This document shows positions 38,789 to 48,500 of a stretch of 64,000 nt of DNA, piece after piece. The first letter of the stretch is position 1. Every line of letters starts with the position of its first letter. This stretch comes from Aquirufa ecclesiirivi (lineage in GTDB: Bacteria > Bacteroidota > Bacteroidia > Cytophagales > Spirosomataceae): assembly GCF_011250515.1 (NCBI RefSeq), contig NZ_JAANOP010000007.1, forward strand, positions 117,784 to 181,783. Direction: 5' to 3'. A program made the translations under genes and the position numbers. Below the pieces are notes generated by a model, which was not told the origin of the DNA, searched no databases, and was given only the letters and a program-made list of their open reading frames with translations.

Positions 38789-38824
38789 AAAAAGCCCAAG
38801 CATGGTACCTTGCTTGGGCTTTTT
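38789..38824. terminator. Bidirectional terminator
   Basis: AAAAAGCCCAAGCA (38789-38802) and TGCTTGGGCTTTTT (38811-38824) are perfect inverted repeats with an 8-nt loop. They lie between convergent genes, giving T-runs on both strands. Confidence 0.9.
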
Positions 38825-38827
38825 CTT

Positions 38828-40873
38828 TTACTTTAAATAAGTCGCTAACCAGTTTCTAATTTCCTGGTAATGAAAGCGAGAGTTTTCTGCCTTTAGTACC
38901 CAGTGATTCTCTTCTGGAAATACAATCAACTTGCTCGGCACTTTTTGTCGTTGCAAAATACTCCAGTTTTCTAAGGTATTGTTGATGGGTACGCGGAAAT
39001 CATTTTCCCCCACCGTCAATAATATTGGTGTTTTGAAATTAGCAGCAAAGCGCATGGGATTTTGTTCCTTCCATGTTTTAGTTGGAACCCAAGGTGCGCC
39101 GCCATTCATCAATTCCCTGCCCCAAATAACATCTGAAGTACCCCACTGTGCTTCTGAATTCACTAAACCTGCATGGGAAATCAAACATTTAAAATGACTT
39201 GTGTTAGCTTGCATCCAATTGGCTAAGTGACCTCCATAACTGGCTCCGCTAGCTGCTTGTCGACTTCCATCAATAAAGGGATATCGCTTGATGGCATCAT
39301 TGGCAGCATCTAAAATTTCTTGACCTGGACCTTTAAAAGGGTCAAACTGTATATCTTGAGCAAATTTTTCACCATAACCTACAGAACCCGTATAATCCGT
39401 CATAACAATGACATATTCTGTCCCTGCAATAACATGAGGATTCCAGCGGTAACCATAAATATCCTTAAATGAAGAGGCTGGTCCACCGTGCATTAAAACT
39501 AATAGCGGATATTTTTTAGTGGGATCAAAAGAGGCTGGTTTCATTAGAAAACTACGGATTTTTTTACCCCGACTCATCGTCCAAAATTCCTCGGGATCTT
39601 TCACATCAAAGTTTTTCAATAATGTCAAATTGGCCTTTGAAATAGCTACTTCTTTATCCGCATGATGTACAAAAACCTCAGCAGGAATGGCCATACTATT
39701 GTATTGATAGGCAAATACATTTTCTTGATTGGATAAGGAAACTTGACTAAATGATCCTTGCTTTCCTCCCAATATCGCTTGATAAGATCCATCTTGTAAG
39801 GATATTCGAATCAGACGATCCACCCCTTGATCTTCTATACTAGCTAAAATATACGCTTTCGAAACCTCCATTTGATTGATGGGACGATCCAAGGTGCTTA
39901 CTAATTCCGTTTTATAGGACATTTCTGGCCATGAAAAACGATATAAGCGATTCAGTTGATAAACCTTTGTTTGATTTAGAGGAGCGCCTAAAGCCAGGGC
40001 ATACTTCCCGTCTTTAGAAAATTCAACGGAACTATAATCTCCCTGATCATCCACTAATAGTTTCTCTTTCCCACCGTGGATACTGACTTGATATATTTTC
40101 GAGATAGCATTTTGATAGGCCGTCGTATGACGGTCAATGGTTGCCGTAAAAACAACGGATTGCTGATCTGGAGCCCAAGAAAAAGATCCCAATTGAAATC
40201 CTTTCGATTGAATTAAACTGATACCCGTGAACACATTTTGAACTTTCTGACTTATTAAATCGAGCACAAAAACGTGTGTCTGTTTTTCATCCAACCAAGT
40301 ATCAAAATAACGAATGGGAAAGGAGGTGTAGACTCTGGCTTTATATTTTAATTTCTTCTTCTCTTCCGCTTGTTTTTTATTCAGGGAATCGGTAAAAACT
40401 CCCGGGAAAACCTTGGCTGAAAACAAAATTTTATTTCCTTCTGCGTTTATTCGTGGACTTCCAATTCCCAAAGAAAAATTACTTAATCGTTGGGCATCTC
40501 CACCTAAAGACAAATCCAACGTATATAATTGGGCTGATTCATCACCTTCCCTCTTGGCGGTAAAAAAGATTTTTTTCTCAGAAGGATGCCAAAAATAGTT
40601 GTCCTCCCCTGATTTGGTCTGGGTAATTTTCCGAGGAGATTGCAGTCCATCGGCCGAGGCCAACCACAAATCACTCTGGCTAGATTCTGCCTCATAGGAA
40701 ACCGATTGCTGGGAATATATAACCCATTGCCCATCTGGACTAATCTTTGGAGCACCAACGCGCTGCATGGACATCATAGCCTCATGGCTTAATGGTTTTA
40801 AAACTGGCTGCTGTGCTAATGTTACGCCTACTGAATACATCAGTAAGAAAGAGAGTGATAACAATTTGTTCAT
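38828..40873 (-). CDS. S9 family (prolyl oligopeptidase) peptidase, secreted
   Basis: The 681-aa protein begins MNKLLSLSFLLMYSVGVTLAQQ, a signal peptide with an A-Q site. The N-terminal half is a WD/TolB-like beta-propeller with repeats such as APKISPDGQWVIYSQQS. The C-terminal alpha/beta hydrolase has LLVLMHGGPASSFKD, the serine motif GASYGGHLANW, GENDFRVPINN (Asp) and EENHWVL (His). This order is that of S9C acylaminoacyl-peptidases and dipeptidyl peptidases, which take short peptides in the periplasm. It is divergent from the M13 peptidase with a 58-nt gap, suggesting a shared role in peptide use. Confidence 0.93.
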   Translation of the reverse strand: MNKLLSLSFLLMYSVGVTLAQQPVLKPLSHEAMMSMQRVGAPKISPDGQWVIYSQQSVSYEAESSQSDLWLASADGLQSPRKITQTKSGEDNYFWHPSEKKIFFTAKREGDESAQLYTLDLSLGGDAQRLSNFSLGIGSPRINAEGNKILFSAKVFPGVFTDSLNKKQAEEKKKLKYKARVYTSFPIRYFDTWLDEKQTHVFVLDLISQKVQNVFTGISLIQSKGFQLGSFSWAPDQQSVVFTATIDRHTTAYQNAISKIYQVSIHGGKEKLLVDDQGDYSSVEFSKDGKYALALGAPLNQTKVYQLNRLYRFSWPEMSYKTELVSTLDRPINQMEVSKAYILASIEDQGVDRLIRISLQDGSYQAILGGKQGSFSQVSLSNQENVFAYQYNSMAIPAEVFVHHADKEVAISKANLTLLKNFDVKDPEEFWTMSRGKKIRSFLMKPASFDPTKKYPLLVLMHGGPASSFKDIYGYRWNPHVIAGTEYVIVMTDYTGSVGYGEKFAQDIQFDPFKGPGQEILDAANDAIKRYPFIDGSRQAASGASYGGHLANWMQANTSHFKCLISHAGLVNSEAQWGTSDVIWGRELMNGGAPWVPTKTWKEQNPMRFAANFKTPILLTVGENDFRVPINNTLENWSILQRQKVPSKLIVFPEENHWVLKAENSRFHYQEIRNWLATYLK

Positions 40874-40931
40874 TGAGGAAGTTATGCTAATTTGAAGTGA
40901 ATTTATAAAAAATCAATAAACTAAACAGAAT

Positions 40932-41000
40932 ATGAAGACAATTTACCGTTGTTTGGTATTATCAGGTTTACTCCTTAGTGCGGATAATCTGATAGCATAA
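40932..41000 (+). pseudogene. Severed signal-peptide segment of the M13 peptidase
   Basis: The ATG at 40932 encodes MKTIYRCLVLSGLLLSADNL and IA, then TAA at 40998-41000. Reading on in the same frame gives SPEKFIDKANMNTKVKPGDD, exactly the start of a mature M13 peptidase. CAA (Gln) changed to TAA would explain it, because this phylum uses A-Q cleavage sites. Confidence 0.75.
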
Positions 41001-41030
41001 AGCCCAGAAAAATTCATTGATAAGGCGAAC

Positions 41031-42965
41031 ATGAATACAAAAGTGAAGCCTGGAGATGATTTTGCTGAATATGCCAATGGCGTTTGGGTGAAAAATAATC
41101 CCATTCCTGCCAAAGAAACACGTTGGGGAAGTTTTAATCAACTAAGGGATTTCAACATCAATGCGGTTAAAACAATTTTAGAAGAAGTTAAATTAAATCA
41201 AAAAAGCTATCCTGCTGGGAGTATTGAAAGACGTGTAGCCGATTTTTATGCTGCGGCGATGGATAGTTTAGCCATTGAAAAACTAGGCTTTAGTCCCATT
41301 AAAGCAGATTTAGATCAAGTAAATGCGATTTCAACTAAGAAAGAAGTATTGGACGCCTTGGCGCAATTCAGAGTTTCAGGTATTGGCTCTCCATTATTTG
41401 GTTTTGGTGTAGCTCAAGACCGAAAAAATGTGGAAAACATGGTACCTCAATTAGCACAAGGAGGCACTACGCTTCCCGATCGTGATTTCTATTTAAAATC
41501 AGACATAAGAAGTGCCAAGGTTCAAGAAGTCTATAAAAATTACATTAAAACATTATTTGAACTCGTTGGAAATTCTTCAGAACAAGCAAAAGCTAATGCT
41601 GACTTGGTATTTGGTTTAGAAAAGCAATTAGCCAATGCACAAATGTCACGCGTAGAAATGCGTGATCCTTATAAAACTTACAATAAGTTCGCTTGGAATG
41701 AATTTCAGCAAAAAACCAATGAAATAGATTGGACTACATTTTTTGCTCAACTGAATGTACCTAAGCAAGATTCGATTTTAGTCTCAGCTCCTAAGTTTTT
41801 CGAAGAGGTAAATCGACTAGTCAAAGAAACACCTATTAACCAATGGAAAGTATATTTACAATGGTCCATTTTAAAAGGTGCTGCACCAAATTTGAGTAGT
41901 CCGTTTGTCAAAGCTAGTTTTAGTTTCAGCCAATTATTAACAGGTCAAAAAGTCCAAACTCCTCGTTGGCAGCGCATGTCTAGCCTAACGGATGGCACCA
42001 TTGGTGAATTATTGGGACAATTATATGTGAAGAACTACTTCAAACCAGAGGCCAAAGAGCGCATGAAGGTATTGATTGAGAATTTGAGAAAAGCCTTTGA
42101 AATTCGTATTCAGAAATTGGATTGGATGAGTGATGCCACCAAGCAAAAAGCCATGGATAAATTACACGCCTTTACACCTAAAATTGGTTATCCAGATAAA
42201 TGGAAGAATTACGATGGTTTAGAAATTTCAGGAGATCAATATTTTCAAAATCTACGCAATGCCAGTGTGTGGGGCTTTAAAGAAAATGTAAGTCAAGTAG
42301 GCAAAAAAGTGGATCGTAGCCGCTGGGGAATGACACCTCCTACAGTAAATGCTTACTATAGCCCAGTGATGAATGAAATAGTGTTCCCAGCTGGAATTTT
42401 ACAGTTCCCATTCTTTGATCCTAAAGCAGATGATGCGGTAAACTACGGTGGTATTGGCGCAGTCATTGGCCATGAGATGTCGCATGGTTTTGACGATTCT
42501 GGTAGTAAATATGATAAGGATGGAACCTTACGAAACTGGTGGACAGATGAGGATTTGAATAAATTCAAAGCGAAAACAGCTCTATTAGGTGCTCAATTTG
42601 ATGCTTACACCATTCTAGATACCATTCATGTGAATGGTAAACTGACTATGGGTGAAAATATTGGTGATTTGGGTGGTTTAAATATGGCCTATGAAGCCTT
42701 TAAATTGACGGAGCAAGGAAAGTCGAAAAAGAAAATAGATGGATTTACTCCAGACCAACGATTCTTTTTATCCTGGGCACAAGTATGGCGAGGAACTACC
42801 CTACCTGAAACAGCGGCACAGTTGATCATCACAGATCCACATTCACCGAATCAATACAGAACGATAGGTGCACCAGTGAATATGGATGCTTGGTATGAAG
42901 CCTTTAACATCAAGCCAGGTGATAAATTATATAAGAAACCTGAAGACCGAATTAAGATTTGGTAA
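41031..42965 (+). CDS. M13 family metallopeptidase (neprilysin/PepO-like), leaderless because of a stop codon upstream
   Basis: The open part is 644 aa and begins at residue 34 of the ancestral frame. It has VKPGDDFAEYANGVWVKNNP, the usual mature N-terminus. The zinc motif is VIGHEMSHGFDD (HExxH), the third ligand lies in GENIGDLGGLNMA (ExxxD), and NAYYSPVMNEIVFPAGILQ binds the substrate chain. M13 enzymes cut oligopeptides outside the cytoplasm. The in-frame TAA at 40998 separates the protein from its signal peptide. Unless the stop is bypassed, translation from the ATG at 41031 would give a cytoplasmic enzyme, possibly useless. The catalytic body shows no other damage, so the mutation is probably recent. 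Confidence 0.88.
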   Translation: MNTKVKPGDDFAEYANGVWVKNNPIPAKETRWGSFNQLRDFNINAVKTILEEVKLNQKSYPAGSIERRVADFYAAAMDSLAIEKLGFSPIKADLDQVNAISTKKEVLDALAQFRVSGIGSPLFGFGVAQDRKNVENMVPQLAQGGTTLPDRDFYLKSDIRSAKVQEVYKNYIKTLFELVGNSSEQAKANADLVFGLEKQLANAQMSRVEMRDPYKTYNKFAWNEFQQKTNEIDWTTFFAQLNVPKQDSILVSAPKFFEEVNRLVKETPINQWKVYLQWSILKGAAPNLSSPFVKASFSFSQLLTGQKVQTPRWQRMSSLTDGTIGELLGQLYVKNYFKPEAKERMKVLIENLRKAFEIRIQKLDWMSDATKQKAMDKLHAFTPKIGYPDKWKNYDGLEISGDQYFQNLRNASVWGFKENVSQVGKKVDRSRWGMTPPTVNAYYSPVMNEIVFPAGILQFPFFDPKADDAVNYGGIGAVIGHEMSHGFDDSGSKYDKDGTLRNWWTDEDLNKFKAKTALLGAQFDAYTILDTIHVNGKLTMGENIGDLGGLNMAYEAFKLTEQGKSKKKIDGFTPDQRFFLSWAQVWRGTTLPETAAQLIITDPHSPNQYRTIGAPVNMDAWYEAFNIKPGDKLYKKPEDRIKIW

Positions 42966-42987
42966 TTGGTATAGGTTCTTGAATTTT

Positions 42988-43019
42988 ATCGCCCCTGAAA
43001 ACTCAGGGGCGATTTTTTT
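42988..43019 (+). terminator. Strong intrinsic terminator of the M13 gene
   Basis: ATCGCCCCTGA-AAAC-TCAGGGGCGAT is an 11-bp perfect stem followed by seven T. Confidence 0.92.
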
Positions 43020-43145
43020 ATGCTGCTAAATTAACTATGCATAAAACAAATGAAGAATGTAAAAGACTAAAACAATCATAACTGAAAGGCCTAAATCCAA
43101 TTAATTACGATTAATCATTAACCCTTTCAGTTTTCATTTCATCAT

Positions 43146-43182
43146 GTCATATGGATTTTCTTTTTTTGAAAAAAAAGAAATA
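43146..43182. repeat. Left outer arm of the island (inverted match to 43685-43721)
   Basis: GTCATATGGATTTTCTTTTT and the following GAAAAAAAAGAAATA match the reverse complement of 43685-43721 almost perfectly; only the loop (GA against TCAT) differs. The two arms bound about 576 bp containing both structured repeats. Confidence 0.75.
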
Positions 43183-43268
43183 TCTATGAATAGTTATAAC
43201 TGGAAAATGTATTTGGATATTAAATTGATGAAATCCTATCCTTTTAAAGAATCATCAATTACCAAGGC

Positions 43269-43446
43269 ATTTCTTTTTTTGAAAAAAAAGAAACAAAAAA
43301 CTTCGTTTTTGTCGTCCAGCAAAGGCGAATTCCGCTTCGCGGAACCGTGATTCATTCCGCTATCGCCTATACTTTTGACGCCGACGCACATCGCACATGC
43401 TAAGGTCAAAACCCCGTCTACCGCTGCATTCATCACATTTCGCTCG
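43269..43446 (-). repeat. Structured repeat, copy A
   Basis: On the minus strand the copy has AGCGGTAGACG, then TTTTGAC...GTCAAAA (43405-43411 with 43373-43379), GCGGAATGAA, a hairpin TTCCGC-GAA-GCGGAA (43344-43330), ATTCG, and ends in an A/T hairpin TTTCTTTTTTTTC-AAAAAAAGAAA. Copy B has the same elements in the same order on the other strand. The boundaries are approximate. Confidence 0.75.
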
Positions 43447-43529
43447 TGCTGACCGACGGCATTTTCTATCTAAATTTTAGTAACTAATCCATAAATCCTA
43501 ATAACTAAAAGGTTAATCCCAACGAAAGA

Positions 43530-43711
43530 TGTAAACGTAGCAATAGCGAAGCGGTAGGCGCATCTTTGACCCCGTGCGCTTGGAATAGCTAAGCGTCAAA
43601 GATTAAAGCCGTATGCGGAGTGAACATCGGTTCTGCGCAGCAGAATTCGTCTTAGGATTAACCGTCCTTCTTCTGTTTTTTTTATTTCTTTTTTTATGAA
43701 AAAAAAGAAAA
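43530..43711 (+). repeat. Structured repeat, copy B
   Basis: On the plus strand the copy has AGCGGTAGGCG, ATCTTTGAC...GTCAAAGAT (43562-43570 with 43595-43603), GCGGAGTGAA, a hairpin TTCTGC-GCA-GCAGAA (43631-43645), ATTCG, and ends in TTTCTTTTTTTATG and AAAAAAAAGAAA. The hairpin base pair C-G of copy A is T-A here, a compensatory change. GGTTAATCC (43511-43519) and GGATTAACC (43655-43663) form a further flanking pair. Confidence 0.75.
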
Positions 43712-43793
43712 TCCATATGACTTGAAAGTAATGAAAAATGGGCAATGATATTACCTATATAAACATTCCTGTTTTATTTAAATCTCCTACCAA

Positions 43794-43967
43794 TTAACCA
43801 CAACTAAATAAAGCAAATGACAACAATATCACTTCCCTAAAATTCTTAAAGAATTTAATGATTAAAGTAAATATCTTTTTGTAAATAAAAACAAAAAAGG
43901 CAATAATTGGAATAAGTAGAAATAATTGCCAGAATAAGTCAAATACAGAAAATATTAAAATGTCCAT
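43794..43967 (-). CDS. Possible 57-aa membrane peptide
   Basis: An open frame starts MDILIFSVFDLFWQLFLLIP and is highly hydrophobic with two likely membrane segments split by a Lys-rich turn (KKIFTLIIKFFKNF); it ends in FSCG. It is AT-rich and isolated in a non-coding stretch. AT-rich DNA easily gives Phe/Ile/Leu-rich chance frames, so this may not be a gene. Confidence 0.3.
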   Translation of the reverse strand: MDILIFSVFDLFWQLFLLIPIIAFFVFIYKKIFTLIIKFFKNFREVILLSFALFSCG

Positions 43968-44044
43968 TTTATCATTCTTTTAGTGATTAAAAAATAAATA
44001 TATTAACGTATCCATAATACTTTAAACAAAAAACTGATAATTTC

Positions 44045-44077
44045 AAAAAAAAGGGCTTACCGATGGTAAGCCCTTTT
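44045..44077 (-). terminator. Intrinsic terminator of the first SusC/SusD pair
   Basis: AAAAGGGCTTACC (44049-44061) and GGTAAGCCCTTTT (44065-44077) are perfect arms. On the minus strand the stem is followed by eight T. Confidence 0.9.
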
Positions 44078-44098
44078 GATACTAAATAGATTTCAAAA

Positions 44099-45544
44099 CT
44101 AGTTACCGATACCCGGGTTAGTTTGTGTTTCTACCAATGGAATTCCATAAATATAACGTGGGTCAGATGGAGGAATCACAGCTCCTGCACCAAATGAATT
44201 AAGTGATTCACCTCTACGCAACACATCGTTTGCACGGAAACCTTCCGCTAAGAATTCGATACGACGCTCCGTTAAGATAGCCTTCACCACATTAGCCTTA
44301 GAATCCAATCCTGTAAATACAAAAGAAGGATCAGAGCGCTTGTGAACAGCATTCAAGATGTCAATAGCACGATTGATATTTCCACCTTCTGCTTCTGCCT
44401 CAGCTAAGTTCAATAATACCTCAGCATAACGAATGTTCGGTACGAAATCAATATAAGGAGAAACACCGCTAAACTTCGTTGAAGAAGGGAATTTAGCGAT
44501 AGCCGTTGTAGCAACGGTCAACTTCGTTTTACGGTCGTCAGTAGCTGCAAACTGTGGATTGCTGTAGATACCTGTAGAACCTGTATTCAAATAATATTCA
44601 ACGTTACCCGCATTGAAGTAATATCCCAATTGGTTTTGAGTACCTGGAGGGTTCGTAGCTTCCATTGGGAAAGAGAAAATAGACTCCGTAGTTGTGTATG
44701 GTGCTTTGAAAACCGCCGATACGTCTGATTGCAATGTATGAGCAACACGCGTATTCGATCTAAATGGAGCTGTGGCAGAAACTATTTTATTGGCTTCTGT
44801 GATTACACCTGCATAATCTCCTTTAGCTAACAATACACGCGTTTTCAAGGCAATAGCCGAGTTCTTGTGTGCACGTGTTGTGTTCAATAAGGCAGATGCA
44901 TAGCTATCTGGCAACTCCGTTTCTGCTTCATTCAAATCTTTCAAGATTTGATCATAAACTTGGGCAACGGTACTTCTAGCTAAGTTATTTCCAGCGGAAG
45001 AAGTTTCCCCTTTCAAACGCAATGGCAAACCTGCCGAAGCCCCTTTGTCTAAGATATAAGGCTTAGCAAAGAACTGAACTAAGGAAAAGTAAGTCAAAGC
45101 ACGAATGAATTTAGCTTCACCACGGTAATTAGCTGCTAAGGCAGAGGAAACCGCATTAGGATTAGCTGTTAGTCCTTCTAAGAACAAATTAGCACGGTTG
45201 ATGGTCAAGTATCCTTGAATCCAGAATCCTGCTAAATAGGTATCTGAAGGATCTTGGTTACCTTGATAAGTAGAATAACCTGTCACCGAGTTAGTTGTAC
45301 GGTTAACAAATTCTTCGGCACGAATATCATTGTATATCAAGTAACGACCTCCGAACAAGCTACCACTTTTAGCTGATCCATATAATCCATTGACTTGAGA
45401 AAGCACGCGAGCTGGGGAATTAAAGACTGTCGCATCCGACAAATCCAATTCAGGAACTGCACTAAGAAAATCCTTACTGCAAGAGGATACCGTCAAAGCT
45501 AAAGCGATGGTCAGATATCCTATTTTGTTTGTGAATAATTTCAT
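44099..45544 (-). CDS. SusD/RagB family glycan-binding lipoprotein (pair 1)
   Basis: The 481-aa outer-membrane lipoprotein has a signal ending in TVSSC (Cys22). The N-terminal FLSAVPELDLSDATVFNS and the TPR-like helices, for example YRGEAKFIRALTYFSLVQFF, are classic SusD. The C-terminal RYAEVLLNLAEAEAEGG and ILTERRIEFLAEGFRANDVLRRGE are also classic. It caps its SusC partner and binds the ligand at the cell surface. The gene lies 18 nt after susC of pair 1 and is followed by a strong terminator. The ligand is not predictable; no glycanase sits in the same operon. Confidence 0.93.
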   Translation of the reverse strand: MKLFTNKIGYLTIALALTVSSCSKDFLSAVPELDLSDATVFNSPARVLSQVNGLYGSAKSGSLFGGRYLIYNDIRAEEFVNRTTNSVTGYSTYQGNQDPSDTYLAGFWIQGYLTINRANLFLEGLTANPNAVSSALAANYRGEAKFIRALTYFSLVQFFAKPYILDKGASAGLPLRLKGETSSAGNNLARSTVAQVYDQILKDLNEAETELPDSYASALLNTTRAHKNSAIALKTRVLLAKGDYAGVITEANKIVSATAPFRSNTRVAHTLQSDVSAVFKAPYTTTESIFSFPMEATNPPGTQNQLGYYFNAGNVEYYLNTGSTGIYSNPQFAATDDRKTKLTVATTAIAKFPSSTKFSGVSPYIDFVPNIRYAEVLLNLAEAEAEGGNINRAIDILNAVHKRSDPSFVFTGLDSKANVVKAILTERRIEFLAEGFRANDVLRRGESLNSFGAGAVIPPSDPRYIYGIPLVETQTNPGIGN

Positions 45545-45562
45545 GTTATATATTCTTTAAAA

Positions 45563-48500
45563 TTATAAACCGATGTTAATACCAAATGTGAATGATCTAG
45601 CTTGAGGGATGGTATTTCTTTCAATACCTGAAGCTAAGTTTGAATCTCCATTGGTTGAGATTTCTGGGTCAACACCCTTATAAGGTGTCCATAGGAATAA
45701 GTTTGTTGCTTGCGCGTAAAGACGTAAACTTGTAATTCCTAAACGACTCAAATCAGCTGGGATTTTATAACCTAAAGTAGCTGTTTGTAAACGTAAGAAA
45801 TCTCCTTTTTGGATGTTCGCATCAATCAAGAAAGAAGAACCATTGGACACGTTATCTCCATAAACCGCACGAGGAATTTCTGTGATATCCCCTTCTTTTT
45901 TCCAAGAAGTCAACACATCCACTGAGTTGTTCCAAACACGTTGGTCACGCAAACCAGCCTGAGATCCGTTATAGATGTAGTTTCCTCCTGAGAAAGTAAA
46001 GTTCAATCCTAAATCAAAGCCACCATATTTCAAGGTGTTGTTAAATCCACCGTAGAATGTTGGCAAGGTATTGCCTAAGATTTGTTGCTCTGAAGATGGA
46101 GAAGTTGTAGCCTTACCATCTAAAGTAGTCCAAGCCAAAGCTCCACCTAAGTGTTGATACTGTACTTTAGTACCGTCTCTCTTGATAAAAATACGACGAC
46201 CGTTGGCAGGGTTAACACCTCCCGTTTTAACACCATAAATCTGCGCAGCAGAATACCCCACTTTCGTGATGGAAGTTGCCTCTAAACCGGAAGTATTTGT
46301 CAAAATTGGTGTATTGGCATCAACCAAGGAAGTTACCATGTTTTCGTTGGTAGCAAAGTTCAAATTCGTATTCCAGCTGAATTTACCTGTATTGATTGGA
46401 GTTGCAGTAAGAGCTATCTCAAATCCTTTATTGTACATCGCACCTACGTTAGCCAAAATGGAGTTACCCGGAATACCTTTTGAAGGCGCTTGAGGCACGT
46501 TCAAAATCAAATTGTTGATATCCTTATAGTAGTAATTAGCTTCTAAAGTGATACGATCGTTTAAGAAACTCACATCTATACCTACGTTGGTTTGTGCTGA
46601 AGTCTCCCATTTCAAGTCCTTGTTACCAGCTTGGTTAAATGACAATGTAGGAACTGAACCATATAAACCAGAACCAAAAGTAGAATAAGAACCATAGGCA
46701 TTCGGTACGTTACCATTACCTACTTTACCATAACTTGCTTTTAATCTCAAATTAGAAATAGTGTTTCCTAAGTCCATGCCTTTGAAGAATTCTTCTTCTG
46801 AAACTGTCCAACCAACAGATACTCCACCAAAATCACCCCAACGGTTTTCAGAAGATAAGGCTGAGTTTCCATCACGACGAAGGTTACCACTCACAAAATA
46901 CTTGCCTTTGTAGTTATAACTTAAGTTAGCGAAATACGCTTCGTAAGACACTTGAGAGATACCATTACCAGCAGCCAAGTTCGTACCGAAGTTTCCTTGG
47001 AAATCAGTAAAGAAGAAATCGGCTAAGGTTTGACGTTGAGCACCCCAAGTCAAAACTCGCGTTTTTTGCACATCTGAACCCACTACAGCCGAAATATTAT
47101 GCTTTTCAGCCAAAGTAACATTATACTGTAAAGTATTAATCCAGTTCCAGTTATCCGAGCGAGCCGTACTGTTGAATGCATCGCCAGAAGTTGACCAACC
47201 ATCACCGTTGTATGGATTAAAGAAACGAATGTTCTCTGTATTTCTACGATCCCAAGAATAAGAGGTCTTAGCATTTAAACCTTCCAATAAACGTACTTCA
47301 GCACCAATATTGGCGATTAAACGAGTATTTTCAGAAGAAATCTTATCTAAATCTCTAACTACTGCCGCGTTAGGAAACTGGGCCGGTAACAAGTTATTTA
47401 AACGACCTACTGTATTGTTTTCTAAGTTATAAGAACCATCAGGTAAATATGCTGGTAGGTTAGGAACCTGAGCTACGGCAATACGACCTAAACCTGATGT
47501 ATTGAAAGCACCACCTGCGTTAGAACCAGACATAGGAGCCTTGTTATACGTATTCGCATAATTGAAATTAGCAGACAACTTCAACCATTTAGTAGCTTGG
47601 TGGTCCATATTGAAACGACCAGAGCGACGTTGAAAGCTATTATTTCTCAAGAAACCATCTTGATCTGAATATCCACCTGAAAAGTAATAAGTCGTTTTAT
47701 CATTACCACCTGAAATGGTCATATTATGATTTTGAGATACACTTGTACGATAAACTTCTTTGTACCAATCCGTATCTATTAAACTTCCATCTTTATTATA
47801 ATTCGGTAAGAATGATTTATTCTCTGAATTTCGTTGTGTTGATGTAACTGCATTTGGATTCAACAATAAGGCATTACCAATCGCCATATTTTTATGATCC
47901 ATGTATTGTTGTGCGTTTAACACATCGGGTAAACGAACAGCTTCGCTAATTCCAGCCCATGAATCAAAAGAAACTTTGGCTTTTCCTGACTTACCACGTT
48001 TTGTAGTAATCAATAAAACACCCGCACCTGCACGTGAACCATAAATGGCAGCAGAGGCAGCATCTTTTAATACGTCAATGGACTCAATATCCGCAGGGTT
48101 AATATCTCCTAATGGGTTATTGGTGGTAGAGTTCGACGAAACGTTATCTGTACTGATAGGTATACCGTCAATCACCACTAATGGGAATGAGCTCAATGAT
48201 AATGAGCTAAGACCACGTACACGGATTACTGGAGGATTGTTCAATAAACCGTTTGGCTGTGTGATGTTCACACCAGCAGCTTGGCCCGTCAGTCCTTGAG
48301 AAAAACTTTGTACTGGTCTTTCTGCGATGGTAGCTGCTTTAATGGTCGAAGCAGAACCCGTAAATTCGGTTCTTTTCTTGGTACCATAACCCACTACGAC
48401 TACCTCACTTAATTGCTTGTTATCGGATGCTAATTGCACATTAAGGACCGTACGATTTCCAACGGGAATTGTCTGGCTAGAATAGCCAACAAAACTAAAC

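Larger units (their letters stand above)
43020..44044. other. Non-coding island of about 1 kb
   Basis: The stretch between the M13 and SusD genes holds three A/T-tract hairpins, two inverted copies of a structured repeat (listed separately), and an AT-rich tail with a possible 57-aa membrane peptide on the minus strand. The sequence between the A/T hairpins is clearly more GC-rich than its surroundings. A 68-codon frame at 43144-43350 runs through the A/T hairpins and is not credible. Confidence 0.7.

Noticed and set aside
43144..43350. 68-codon open frame in the non-coding island
   Set aside because: It runs through two A/T hairpins (giving KKKK and FLFLKKKKQK) and into the structured repeat; the composition is unlike any protein.
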